Below are positions 49,361 through 58,189 of a stretch of DNA of 64,000 bases, piece after piece. A program made the position numbers and the translations under genes. The notes under the pieces were generated by a model. It was not told the origin of the DNA and made no database searches. It saw nothing but the letters and a program-made list of their open reading frames with translations. This DNA comes from Spyradomonas excrementavium (GTDB lineage: Bacteria; Cyanobacteriota; Vampirovibrionia; Gastranaerophilales; Gastranaerophilaceae), in the NCBI GenBank assembly GCA_018714005.1, contig DVOA01000051.1, positions 1-64,000 on the forward strand, read 5' to 3'. Each line of letters opens with the position of its first letter. Within the stretch, counting starts at the first letter, position 1.

Positions 49361-50197
49361 TTATGTCCAAATAAGCAAAAACAATACCGCAATCAGCGCT
49401 GCAAACTCTGCAATCGCTGTAAAAAGCATTATTTTAAAAAGTTTTTTGTATTTGTTCAATTTCTTTAACTGCCCTCTAAAAACCTTGTCAATAAAGGATT
49501 TTTCCTCCAAAAACAACGGAAAATGATGGGAAATTATATTTTTGTAAATATTATCCATCTGTGTTTTAGTGATTTTGGAGGTTCTGGATTCTTCTTTGTA
49601 TTGCCGGTAATTGAATAAAAATTCGTCGATTTGGTGAAATTTAAACCCGTTTTCAAGAAATGAAAGCCACAAATCCCAGTCTTCATAGCCGTCATTCATA
49701 TATTCTTTGTACCCGCCGAGCTTTTCAAAGTCGGATTTTCTGAACAATGCACTTACAAAAACATGATTTGTATAAAGCATTTCGTTCTTGTTAAATTCAG
49801 GAAGCTTCCAGATTCCCTGTTTTGAACCGAAATATCTTGCTTTGCAATAAACTACGCCAATTTCGGGATTATTTTGCAGAATTTTTACCGCTTTTTCCAC
49901 ATAATCAGGCTCAATTGCGTCATCGGCGTCCAACGGCAGGATGTAGGTGCCTGTTGACTTGCTGATGGCGAGGTTTCTTGCTTTTACGACGCCTTTGTTT
50001 TCTTTTTGGTCTAAAAATAACATTTGCTTGAATTTTGGGGCGATTCCGGTGATTATTTCTGCGGTTTCATCTGTTGAACCGTCATTGATACAAACAATTT
50101 CTATCTCCGGATAAGTCTGCGCTGCAGCGGATTCGATTGCGTCGATTACATATTTAGATTGGTTGTAGCAGGGGATTATAATTGATACCTTTTCCAT
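49361..50197 (-). CDS. Family 2 glycosyltransferase with a C-terminal membrane helix
   Basis: 278 aa. GT-A core: KVSIIIPCYNQSKYVIDAIES, IEIVCINDGSTDETAEI, ILPLDADDAIEPDYVEKA (DxD), GYKEYMNDGYEDWDLWLSFLE. The last ~25 residues (KIMLFTAIAEFAALIAVLFLLIW, read in parts) form one membrane anchor, unlike its partner. First gene of a two-gene operon; the acceptor is unknown. Confidence 0.9.
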   Translation of the reverse strand: MEKVSIIIPCYNQSKYVIDAIESAAAQTYPEIEIVCINDGSTDETAEIITGIAPKFKQMLFLDQKENKGVVKARNLAISKSTGTYILPLDADDAIEPDYVEKAVKILQNNPEIGVVYCKARYFGSKQGIWKLPEFNKNEMLYTNHVFVSALFRKSDFEKLGGYKEYMNDGYEDWDLWLSFLENGFKFHQIDEFLFNYRQYKEESRTSKITKTQMDNIYKNIISHHFPLFLEEKSFIDKVFRGQLKKLNKYKKLFKIMLFTAIAEFAALIAVLFLLIWT

Positions 50198-50357
50198 ATT
50201 TTTTCCTTAATGTGATATATAATGTTGAATTTATCCTAAAAAATCTACATGAATTGTATATTTATACACCTAAAATGTCAACATTAAATCTAAATAGTGA
50301 TATATGGCGCTGTTTTTTATATTTGCATATGTTGCAATAATATTTAAGAGATTTGAT

Positions 50358-50675
50358 ATGGACAAAAATAAAGATTTAGGAAAACGAATAAAAGAGCTTA
50401 GAAAAAGCAAAGGTTTTACGCAGGAGCGTTTATCAGAAATCGTAGGTGTAGACCCGAAGCATTTAAGCAGAATAGAATGCGGGAAAAATGTTCCGTCTAT
50501 TGATTTGATTACGAGAATTTCTTCGGTGCTGGGGATTGAATTGCAGATGTTTTTCCAGACTTCCCATTTAAAAAGCAAAGACAGCCTGATTAAGGAAATT
50601 AATAAAATATTGGACAATGAAACCGAAGAAAAAGTTCGTTTGTATTACAAAATTTTGATGGATATATCTGTTTAG
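50358..50675 (+). CDS. XRE-family HTH regulator
   Basis: 105 aa. HTH in residues 8-65: GKRIKELRKSKGFTQERLSE then DPKHLSRIECGKNVPSIDLI, followed by a helical C-terminus (LIKEINKILDNETEEKVRLYYKI) that may dimerise. The ATG used has TAAGAG 7 bases upstream; a TTG-like upstream start is unlikely. Related to the proteins at 5528 and 9855 but without a divergent small partner, since a GT2 gene lies upstream. Directly followed by the tmRNA promoter. Confidence 0.82.
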   Translation: MDKNKDLGKRIKELRKSKGFTQERLSEIVGVDPKHLSRIECGKNVPSIDLITRISSVLGIELQMFFQTSHLKSKDSLIKEINKILDNETEEKVRLYYKILMDISV

Positions 50676-50698
50676 CATCTGGTTTCCGGTGGAAATTG

Positions 50699-50707
50699 TG
50701 CTATAAT
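50699..50707 (+). promoter_or_regulatory. Extended -10 promoter of ssrA
   Basis: TGCTATAAT, an extended -10 element, 35 bases before the mature tmRNA 5' end; no good -35 box. Confidence 0.5.
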
Positions 50708-50742
50708 ATTTATTACACAGTACTTTGAATTATGAATACTAT

Positions 50743-51145
50743 GGGGACGTTTTGGATTTGACGGGGTGATCGTTTGTATCAAACTGCGGGTCCGAGCGCT
50801 GTTCTCGGTTATCAACGAGCAAATTAAATTAAACGCTAACAACGTTATCGAAGGCAATTTTGCACCTAGAGCTTACGCTTTAGCTGCTTAGTCCGACAGA
50901 CTGGACTATGCCCACTCTGTACGGCCAGCTTGCCGCTGTGCAGGGTCAATTATGCAAGACGCAGTGCAACGATGAGAATTAATTGCATCAAGACTTTTCT
51001 CAAAGCGCGTATCGCTTAAAACTGCTTTGTTTTAGCTCAGGTTATGGACGCTTTCCTTGCTAAAATGAGATAAAATGCACCTACGCTCGTAGATGTTTGC
51101 TGCATTCCATTTCGGACAGGGGTTCGATTCCCCTCGTCTCCACCA
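50743..51145 (+). ncRNA. ssrA: Transfer-messenger RNA (tmRNA)
   Basis: Rescues stalled ribosomes and tags their products for proteolysis. Acceptor stem GGGGACG pairs with CGTCTCC (51135-51141), followed by A-CCA at 51142-51145. Other marks are the D-loop-like GGATTTGACGGGG and the T-arm GGGGTTCGATTCCCC. The tag reading frame (50835-50891) is GCT AAC AAC ... GCT GCT TAG and encodes ANNVIEGNFAPRAYALAA. The start ANN and end AA agree with cyanobacterial tags. One-piece, 403 nt, CCA encoded. Confidence 0.97.
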
Positions 51146-51253
51146 TTAAAAAAATAATTCAAATTTGAAAAAGGGAAATCGAACCCCGACGGGGTTCTCC
51201 CCTCTCGCGAAACGATACTCAATCGTTCCGCTCGGCAGAGTCTTCGTCTCCAC
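51119..51253. repeat. Recombination scar at the tmRNA 3' end
   Basis: The T-arm (51119-51133) is followed by a near-perfect inverted copy GGGAAATCGAACCCC (51173-51187), then the GCGAAACGAT/ATCGTTCCGC palindrome known from the mosaics (51207-51231), then TTCGTCTCCAC (51243-51253), a partial direct copy of the tmRNA end. tmRNA 3' ends are standard integration sites, and the restriction island starts right after. Confidence 0.6.
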
Positions 51254-51357
51254 AGAAAAGAATCAAATTGTGTGTGATTTAAGTAAACTCTTCGCAACAA
51301 TTCGATGTGCGTGGCTAGTTTGTATTATAATAAAAATTGATATGTGGAGGTTTCAGA

Positions 51358-52476
51358 TTGCCTGTTAAGGAGTATGAAAAAAAGAAAGGTTACTACGTCA
51401 GAGCGAGGGTTTTGCCTGCTAAAACATCGTTGAAACTAGTAGTAAATAATCTTCCCGCTCAAGTAAAACTCTATACTTTTTCAATTAATAACAGACGATA
51501 TCTTGGGAATAAGTATAAGTTAAACGAATTTATAAAATCTACGATTGCCGAAGAATGCGGTAAATTCGAGACTTTTGCGGATTTATTTGCCGGAACAGGA
51601 GCAGTTGCATCGCTTTTTCCTGATAAACATTTAATCGTAAACGATATTCTTTACAGCAATTATGTATGTCACCAAACTTGGTTTGGGGCAGAAAAGTATT
51701 CTGAATCTAAAATTGTTGGTTATATAAACAAATATAATGAAATCAAAATTGTTTCAAACAACTACATGTCAAAAAATTATGCTGAAACTTACTTTAGTAC
51801 CGTAAATTGTAAAAAAATTGGCTATATTCGAGAAGATATAGAAAAGAATTTTAAATCAGGATTGTTAAATAGGAGAGAGAAATATATTTTAATAACTTCG
51901 TTATTGTATGCTATGGATAAAATAGCAAATACCTGCGGGCATTATGATGCTTACCGGAAAAATGGAGAATTAGATAAGGCATTGATACTCGGGATACCTT
52001 TAATAAAAGAAACAAATTCTGATAATGAAATTTACAATGAAGATATTAATAATCTTGTCAAAGTTGTTTCTGCTGATGTTGTATATTTAGATCCACCGTA
52101 TAATTCTAGACAATATTGCGATGCGTATCATTTACTTGAAAATGTTGCAAGGTGGGAAAAACCGGAAGTATTTGGTGTTGCCAAAAAGATGGATAGAACT
52201 ACTCTCAAAAGCGATTATTGTACAACAAATGCAGTTAGTGCTTTTGAAGATTTGATTTTCAATATAAAGGCAAAATATATCGTGCTTTCCTATAATAATA
52301 TGGCGGAAAAAGGAGATGAGCGCTCTAATGCAAAATTATCCGATAATGATATCTATAGGATTCTAAATAAAAAAGGGAAAGTAAAAACATTTGAACAAGA
52401 ATATAAAGCATTTTCTACAGGGAAATCCAATCTTGGAAAAAATGCGGAAAGATTGTTTGTATGCCGATGCTTTTAG
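51358..52476 (+). CDS. D12-class DNA adenine methyltransferase, first of two
   Basis: 372 aa from TTG at 51358, chosen because GGAGG lies 7 bases before it. N6-adenine methyltransferase: R-R-Y-L-G-N-K-Y-K-L at the start of the catalytic domain (~residue 50), SAM motif FADLFAGTGAVASLF, and catalytic VVYLDPPYNSRQYC (D-P-P-Y). The ~40 residues before the domain are extra. First gene of a three-gene restriction island with overlapping ends (16 bases with the next). Very AT-rich codons compared with the rest of the window suggest acquisition. Confidence 0.88.
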   Translation: MPVKEYEKKKGYYVRARVLPAKTSLKLVVNNLPAQVKLYTFSINNRRYLGNKYKLNEFIKSTIAEECGKFETFADLFAGTGAVASLFPDKHLIVNDILYSNYVCHQTWFGAEKYSESKIVGYINKYNEIKIVSNNYMSKNYAETYFSTVNCKKIGYIREDIEKNFKSGLLNRREKYILITSLLYAMDKIANTCGHYDAYRKNGELDKALILGIPLIKETNSDNEIYNEDINNLVKVVSADVVYLDPPYNSRQYCDAYHLLENVARWEKPEVFGVAKKMDRTTLKSDYCTTNAVSAFEDLIFNIKAKYIVLSYNNMAEKGDERSNAKLSDNDIYRILNKKGKVKTFEQEYKAFSTGKSNLGKNAERLFVCRCF

Positions 52477-53405
52477 AATCTGAAGCCAAATTAGAACTTA
52501 TACAATCTCCGCTAAATTATACGGGCGGAAAATTTAAACTGCTTCCGCAAATTCTTCCGCTGTTTCCACAAAATATTGATATTTTTGTGGATTTGTTTTG
52601 TGGTGGGGCCAATGTTGGGGCTAATGTCAAAAGTAAGCAAATTATTTTGAATGATACAAATTATAATTTAACCTCATTATTTAGTATATTTAAGAATTTG
52701 GGAAATGATTTTTTATACTTACTTGATGAAATAATTGAAAAATATGGTTTATCTCAAAGCGCTAAATTTGGATATGATTATTATAACTGTGATAGCAATT
52801 CCGGTTTAGCGCAATATAACAAAGATAAATTTTTAAAACTAAGGGAAGATTTTAATAATAAAAAAACAGTTGACTATTATTACTATGCAATGCTTTATAC
52901 ATTGATAATTTATTCCTTTAACAATCAAATTAGGTTCAATGCAAAGGGAAAATTCAATTTACCGGTAGGGAAACGTGATTTTAATGAAAAAATGAAGCGA
53001 AAATTGCAAAATTTTATTGCCCGGCTGAAAGAAAAAGAGTATGAGTTTTCTAATTTAGATTTTAGAGAGTTTGATATTTCTAAATTAAATTCAAATAGCT
53101 TTGTATATGCAGACCCACCGTATTTAATCACCTGTGCAACATATAACGAGCAAGACGGTTGGAATGAAAATGATGAAAAGGATTTATTGAAATTTTTGGA
53201 TAAATTAAATGACAACAACATTAAATTCGCCTTATCCAATGTTTTAAAGAGTAAAGGAAAAGAAAACTCTATCCTTATGGATTGGGCAGAGCAAAATAGG
53301 TATAAATACAAGATTCTAAACTTGAATTATAGTTATAACAATTCAAATTACCATACTAAAAATAAAGATGACGCTACAGAAGAAGTTTTAATTATTAATT
53401 ATTAA
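52461..53405 (+). CDS. D12-class DNA adenine methyltransferase, second
   Basis: 314 aa, Dam-like. SPLNYTGGKFKLLPQILPLFP (motif X/SAM), FVDLFCGGANVG (motif I), and FVYADPPYLITCATYNEQDGW (motif IV, D-P-P-Y). ATG at 52461 or at 52467, both within the end of the first methylase. Two separate adenine methylases are expected when the recognition site is asymmetric and each strand needs its own enzyme. The stop TAA overlaps the next ATG by one base. Confidence 0.9.
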   Translation: MPMLLESEAKLELIQSPLNYTGGKFKLLPQILPLFPQNIDIFVDLFCGGANVGANVKSKQIILNDTNYNLTSLFSIFKNLGNDFLYLLDEIIEKYGLSQSAKFGYDYYNCDSNSGLAQYNKDKFLKLREDFNNKKTVDYYYYAMLYTLIIYSFNNQIRFNAKGKFNLPVGKRDFNEKMKRKLQNFIARLKEKEYEFSNLDFREFDISKLNSNSFVYADPPYLITCATYNEQDGWNENDEKDLLKFLDKLNDNNIKFALSNVLKSKGKENSILMDWAEQNRYKYKILNLNYSYNNSNYHTKNKDDATEEVLIINY

Positions 53406-55486
53406 TGGTGAAGTTTATGAAAGTAAAAGAAAATCAAGTTTTTAATTTAATGGATACTAATGGAAGACGTAGCGATGTAATAAATGCTCTACAGGGTTAT
53501 TTGTCCATTTTGAATAATTTATCAATGAAATGGGGACACCTGCCTAAGAGCCTATCCCAATATGAATTTTATAAACAAGCCATTGAAATGTCTCCAGATA
53601 TTCTAACTAAACACGGACCCTACGATAGATTACAATCAGAACTAAATATGAATCAGGAGTTTAAAGAAGCTATTGAAAATAACAATTTAAAATGGATTCA
53701 AGAAAATAGGGACAAATATAATACTTTAATAAAGCATTTTGATAAAGGAATAGAAGATCGCGCCAGGCATTATACGAGTACTTTGGTCAAATTGGGATAT
53801 GCAGATGAAAAACGAGATTTATCTGCAATTGGAGAACAATTATTAGGTAAAAAACCATTAAATAGAGATAAGTTGGAAAATATTCTTCCAATAGACAATA
53901 TCAATATTATCTATATGAGACAACTATTGAAATTAAAAGTATTTAATGTATCTGGTAAGAATTTTTACTCCCCATTTAATATGGCAATTTATATCTTATT
54001 AAAAAGAGAGCGTATTTCAGAAAGTGAATTTTTTGAATTGGTGCAAGGGTTGAACCCTTATTATAATTTTGAGACAATCGATGATTTGATTATGAATTAC
54101 AAAGAAGGTGAAATCGTTCAAAGTCAAGCAATATCAATACCTTTAAATATACCATCAAATGGTAGGATAAAAGAGTCTGTTTTTAAAAATACATTTAAAA
54201 ACAAGAAAAGTTCTTCCGTAATTGAAATATATTGGTGCTTTTACAATTACTTAATGGACTTTGTTGAGAATAGTGATTCCTTTAATTTGGAGAAATTGTT
54301 AAATTATTATGAACATAATAATGCAAAATTAAAGAAAGCTTTCGGGTATGGAAGAAATATATTTACAACAAGGACGGGTACGAAACCTTCAGTAAACGAT
54401 TTTATTAAATCACATAAAAATATATTTAAAGCTAATATTAATCATTATTTATATAAAGAATTTGTTTTGTCAAAGCAATTAGACCAAATTCAAGAATATT
54501 CTGATACTACAAAAAGAATTTTTAAAGCAACTGGTATCATCAGTTTTGATAATGGTTATGTTGAGTTAGCGTATAAAGAGCTTCTGACACATATTTTTGA
54601 CATAGATATTATTAAACAATTAAGTTATGGCGAAACAATATTCTCGAACGGGCATGATAATTATTTTTGCTCTGTGAAATCTATATCCGAAATTTTTCAA
54701 TATTCTCAAGAAAATGTTGAAAATATTATTAAAAGAATAAGACGGGAATTTGAGAATGAAGATATAATTGATATCACGGCTCTTATTGCACAAAAAAGAA
54801 AAGAGGAATTTATTAATCACATAAATACAAAATTCCCTATTGCAGAAACAAAAAATATACTGCAATTATTTAAAAAACGTAGCAATGATTCAACTATAAA
54901 AGATAAAGTTAGTTCAATAGCAACAATTCCAACTATATTTGAATTTATGGTGGGAATTGCTTGGTATTATTTTTCTGGTAAACAAATAGATTTGTTAAAC
55001 AGTTATAATTTAACACTATCTGCGGATTTCGAGCCTCTGGTTCATGCTGGAGGCGGTCAAGGTGATATTATAATATATGAAAATGATAAAGTAACTATGC
55101 TAGAAGCAACTTTAATGAATTCTAATAGCCAAAAACGTGGAGAATGGGAACCTGTTTTGAGGCATTCTGTAAACTTAAAAGTAGCAGAAGAGTCTAGAAA
55201 TACAGATAGAATAGTAACAACATTTTTTATTGCTGATGAATTCGATACGAATACAATTAATATTTGGAAAGCTGTTGCGTCTGTACCTTTGCAATCTTCA
55301 GCAAAGAGAGAAAATTATACAGATAACGTTGTAATAATGCCTCTAAATTTATTGGAATTATCTAAACTTATGTATAAGTCTGAAAATTATGACAAAATCA
55401 TAAAAAATGTTCATGATTTATTTAAAAATACAAAAGATACATTTAATCTTGATTGGCGAGAAGAATTTATAAGAAAAATTATTTAA
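53405..55486 (+). CDS. AlwI-like type IIS restriction endonuclease
   Basis: 693 aa. No homologue is certain from sequence alone, but position behind two D12 methylases, size and a C-terminal nuclease-like patch fit the AlwI/BstNBI group: TIPTIFEFMVGIAWYY, then HAGGGQGDIIIYENDK-VTMLEATL, where G-D and E-A-T give a PD-(D/E)xK-like D...ExT, then GEWEPVLRHSVNLK. The N-terminal 450 residues would be the DNA-recognition part. ATG 53405 (coupled) or 53417. Very AT-rich. Cleaves unmodified foreign DNA if the call is right; the site is unknown. Confidence 0.7.
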   Translation: MVKFMKVKENQVFNLMDTNGRRSDVINALQGYLSILNNLSMKWGHLPKSLSQYEFYKQAIEMSPDILTKHGPYDRLQSELNMNQEFKEAIENNNLKWIQENRDKYNTLIKHFDKGIEDRARHYTSTLVKLGYADEKRDLSAIGEQLLGKKPLNRDKLENILPIDNINIIYMRQLLKLKVFNVSGKNFYSPFNMAIYILLKRERISESEFFELVQGLNPYYNFETIDDLIMNYKEGEIVQSQAISIPLNIPSNGRIKESVFKNTFKNKKSSSVIEIYWCFYNYLMDFVENSDSFNLEKLLNYYEHNNAKLKKAFGYGRNIFTTRTGTKPSVNDFIKSHKNIFKANINHYLYKEFVLSKQLDQIQEYSDTTKRIFKATGIISFDNGYVELAYKELLTHIFDIDIIKQLSYGETIFSNGHDNYFCSVKSISEIFQYSQENVENIIKRIRREFENEDIIDITALIAQKRKEEFINHINTKFPIAETKNILQLFKKRSNDSTIKDKVSSIATIPTIFEFMVGIAWYYFSGKQIDLLNSYNLTLSADFEPLVHAGGGQGDIIIYENDKVTMLEATLMNSNSQKRGEWEPVLRHSVNLKVAEESRNTDRIVTTFFIADEFDTNTINIWKAVASVPLQSSAKRENYTDNVVIMPLNLLELSKLMYKSENYDKIIKNVHDLFKNTKDTFNLDWREEFIRKII

Positions 55487-55509
55487 GAGCATTTTTAATA
55501 TTGAAATTT

Positions 55510-55671
55510 ATGGAATTAATTTACAAGTTTTTTATAAATTCAATAGTGCCGAAAAAGTTTAAATTTGAACCAGTATATGATAATCAAATTAATTTTTTGT
55601 TCTTTCATACTTTGAAAACAGTTGCTAAAAAACAAAAAACAATCAGAAAAGAATATGAAAAAAATCTCTGA
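55510..55671 (+). other. Doubtful short ORF at the island's end
   Basis: 53 codons (ELIYKFFINSIVPKKF after Met), AT-rich, no ribosome site, no recognised family. Probably part of the junction between the island and host DNA. Confidence 0.2.
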
Positions 55672-55825
55672 TTTGAAGCAAAAAAAGCTAGAAATCAAAG
55701 CAAAACATAACGACATTTTTGAATCTTATCTAACTGATGAACAAAAAGCCAAACTTCAACAAATGCGTGAAGACAAGAAAAACGGAAAATCCTGCTGCCC
55801 CTGCGGAAGAAATCCGTATTACTAA
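55655..55825 (+). pseudogene. Truncated Spy/CpxP-like fragment
   Basis: 56 aa: DLKQKKLEIKAKHNDIFESY then LTDEQKAKLQQMREDKKNGKS and a C-terminal CCPCGRNPYY. The L-T-x-E-Q-K-A-K-L helix is the hallmark of periplasmic Spy/CpxP-like proteins, but signal peptide and first helix are missing. The break coincides with the right end of the AT-rich restriction island, so the island may have destroyed the 5' part. An own ATG exists, so a short product is not excluded. Confidence 0.5.
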
Positions 55826-55838
55826 ACAATATTATTTA

Positions 55839-55871
55839 AAAAGCCTCTTTACTTGAGTTAAGAGGCTTTTT
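55839..55871. terminator. Bidirectional terminator
   Basis: AAAAGCCTCTT / AAGAGGCTTTTT with a 10-base loop, between the convergent Spy-like fragment and the SIMPL gene. Confidence 0.85.
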
Positions 55872-55879
55872 CGATTTGT

Positions 55880-56620
55880 TTATTTCACAAAATAAGAGGC
55901 ATTAACATTGGCAAAAAGCTTGATAACCCCGCCTTGAATCGGGCTGGCAGACGATTCTGCTGCGGAATCAGCCATTGAACCCATGGACATGTTTTTTGCG
56001 AGCAGTCTGTATTGAACGCGGGCGTTGTCAGAGGTTGAGCAGCTGCCGTTGAGCGATTTTATGCCTGCAAGCGAGCCGTTTGCGGAAGAAGCGAGAATTC
56101 CTGCTCTTTTATAAGCTTTTTTGGCTGCAATCCCGAGCAAATCATTGCACTGTTCGTCATAAGATGAAATAGAAAAAACAATATCATTAATATTCGTCGC
56201 TCCGAGCGAGATTGCCTTGTCAATCATCTTTCCTGCGTCTTTAATTGACTTTGTGTGAACGATTACGCTGTTGTTTACTTCGTATTTTACAAGGTCTTTT
56301 TTGTTGTTTTTGTAGTTGTAAACAGGCGATGCGTTAAAGTTTGCTGTTTTTATGTAATCGCCGTTGTTTTTGTCAATCATTGATGAAAGTTCCGAATATA
56401 TTTTGTCAGAAATCTCTTTGTTCTGGGCGGTTGCTTTCTGGAGGGATTTGGCGTCACTTGTCTGCACTGCAATGCTAATTTCCACAACATCAGGCGGAAG
56501 TTCGGTGTTTGCGCTGGTGGAAACAGAAACAAACCCCTTTTCCGCAACATCAGCATTAACTCCCGACGCCAGCCCTAAAACCAAAACCGCCGTTAATACG
56601 GGCAATAAAAACTTTTTCAT
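55880..56620 (-). CDS. SIMPL domain (DUF541) periplasmic protein
   Basis: 246 aa. Signal peptide (KKFLLPVLTAVLVLGLASGVNA, read in parts) then one SIMPL/DUF541 domain: GFVSVSTSANTELPPDVVEIS, YEVNNSVIVHTKSIKDAGKMIDKAI, GATNINDIVFSISSYDE, A-K-K-A-Y-K-R-A-G-I-L. The family forms oligomeric rings in the envelope and is linked to stress response, with no enzymatic role known. AAGGAGAAAAG lies close to the ATG. Confidence 0.9.
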   Translation of the reverse strand: MKKFLLPVLTAVLVLGLASGVNADVAEKGFVSVSTSANTELPPDVVEISIAVQTSDAKSLQKATAQNKEISDKIYSELSSMIDKNNGDYIKTANFNASPVYNYKNNKKDLVKYEVNNSVIVHTKSIKDAGKMIDKAISLGATNINDIVFSISSYDEQCNDLLGIAAKKAYKRAGILASSANGSLAGIKSLNGSCSTSDNARVQYRLLAKNMSMGSMADSAAESSASPIQGGVIKLFANVNASYFVK

Positions 56621-56778
56621 CTTTTCTCCTTCTTCTGAATTTTCGAATATGCTGTGAGATTTTAATTATCACATATTTTAAACGATTTAAACACCTGTTG
56701 TGTTCATTTTGTAAAGATAGATTGTTTTAAGACGTTATTATGCTATAATTTATAAAAAAATATAAATAAGGACGTATT

Positions 56779-57507
56779 ATGTCAAGATTTTTGCCCGTTT
56801 GCATATTTGTTTTGCTGTTTTCCATTAATTTTCAGCAGGTTTTTGCGCGTGAATTTTCTTTTGAAGAAAATATGATAAAAATGGAAAAGTATTATCAGGA
56901 AAAAGCCTATAACAAGGCACTAAAACTCGCTGCAAAAACAAAAAAAGAAGAGTTAAATGAAGAACAAAAAGAATTGCTTGAAGTATTTATGACGCTTGCG
57001 ATTGAGTACAAACAGCTGGATGACGCGGTTAAATATTTTCTTGTCGAATATAACAAATATGAAGATTATTTCATCTATAGACCCTCCAGTACTATTTTTA
57101 TTAGTATGATTCCATATGTTTTGGCGTATTCGGACGGGCCGATTTATAAACTCAAATTTGAAACAACATACTATTCGCCAACCAGAATGTATCCGGATTT
57201 GGTAATACTTTATGCTGACGGAAAAAGATATGAGTTTAAGCCGTTTTCTTCTTATGACAAACTCATCTCCTATGATACGCACAAACGCCGTGTTTATGCC
57301 CGGGTAAATCTCACAGACCGTGAGGCTTATCTGGTTTCTGAAGCTTCAAAGGCCGGAGATGTTTCTTTCTTGATAAAGGACACTAAATTAGGCAAATCCG
57401 CAGAAGGAATCCTAATGCCAATGAATAAAGAAAAAATACGCGACGCTTATACGCTTTACAATCTGCTTAAATTCAAAAAATTAGAGCGCGGTAAAAACAG
57501 ATTTTAA
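56779..57507 (+). CDS. Exported hypothetical protein with an N-terminal helical repeat
   Basis: 242 aa. Signal peptide (RFLPVCIFVLLFSINFQQVFA) then a helical part that could be a degenerate TPR (MEKYYQEKAYNKALKLAAK; FMTLAIEYKQLDDAVKYFL) and a beta-rich C-terminal half (PDLVILYADGKRYEFKPF, RVYARVNLTDREAYLVSEA). Family not recognised. The convergent gene ends 2 bases after its stop. AAGGACGTATT ribosome site. Confidence 0.65.
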   Translation: MSRFLPVCIFVLLFSINFQQVFAREFSFEENMIKMEKYYQEKAYNKALKLAAKTKKEELNEEQKELLEVFMTLAIEYKQLDDAVKYFLVEYNKYEDYFIYRPSSTIFISMIPYVLAYSDGPIYKLKFETTYYSPTRMYPDLVILYADGKRYEFKPFSSYDKLISYDTHKRRVYARVNLTDREAYLVSEASKAGDVSFLIKDTKLGKSAEGILMPMNKEKIRDAYTLYNLLKFKKLERGKNRF

Positions 57508-57509
57508 TG

Positions 57510-58067
57510 CTAAAATTTCACTTCTATTGCCCGCCATTGTTCTTTGCCTCTGGCGTTATAGCCTGTGTTGTTTTTGCGATGGGTGATTAATTTTTGATTT
57601 TTATCAAATAGAAAACTTTCATTCTCTGATACGGCAATGCCGCCGGCAATAAGCTTTCCTTTTGTATCGTAGCGGTAAAATTTTAACGGGTAACGATTTT
57701 TCGCTTTGTTGAGGGCTTCTTCTATATCAATAAATAGTAATGTGCCGTCCATTTTCAAATAATAATATGTGATTTCCTTGTGTTTTTTGTATTGTATGGC
57801 GTAGGCAAGCCTGAACGGGCCTTTTTTAAACACCTCTATATACCTGTCAACGGGCTGGCCTCCGTATTTGATATAATCTTTGTTTGCGCCGAAAGATTCG
57901 TCTATTAAATGCGGTTGTACCATTGATAATGGAAGTTCAGCGTGCACATTTTCAAAAGTTATGCTGCGTGCGGATTCTACAGTATAACTAACGTTACCCT
58001 CCAATGTAAGCGCAAAAACGCCCCTTGTAAATATCAGAAAAATTAATAAAACGAGAATTTTTTTCAT
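57510..58067 (-). CDS. Exported hypothetical protein
   Basis: 185 aa. Signal peptide (KKILVLLIFLIFTRGVFA). The mature part is beta-rich with repeated short strands ending in K-x-G-K-x-I-A-G-G-I-A; it faintly resembles MORN-like or WG-like units (YYLKMDGTLLFIDIEEAL, FYRYDTKGKLIAGGIAV, LFDKNQKLI). No family recognised. Only a weak ribosome site. Confidence 0.6.
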   Translation of the reverse strand: MKKILVLLIFLIFTRGVFALTLEGNVSYTVESARSITFENVHAELPLSMVQPHLIDESFGANKDYIKYGGQPVDRYIEVFKKGPFRLAYAIQYKKHKEITYYYLKMDGTLLFIDIEEALNKAKNRYPLKFYRYDTKGKLIAGGIAVSENESFLFDKNQKLITHRKNNTGYNARGKEQWRAIEVKF

Positions 58068-58189
58068 ACAACTCCGTGGATTTTAAATTTATTTTTACAT
58101 AATAGGACGTTTTACGTCAAGATTTGTCTTGTGCCCGAATATGATTTTTACCTGCATGATATAATGTTCAAAAAAGAAAGGGCATAACA

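Noticed and set aside
51173..51187. Inverted tRNA-like T-arm suggesting a second tRNA or tmRNA piece
   Set aside because: No acceptor stem or anticodon arm can be built around it; it is only a copy of the ssrA T-arm.
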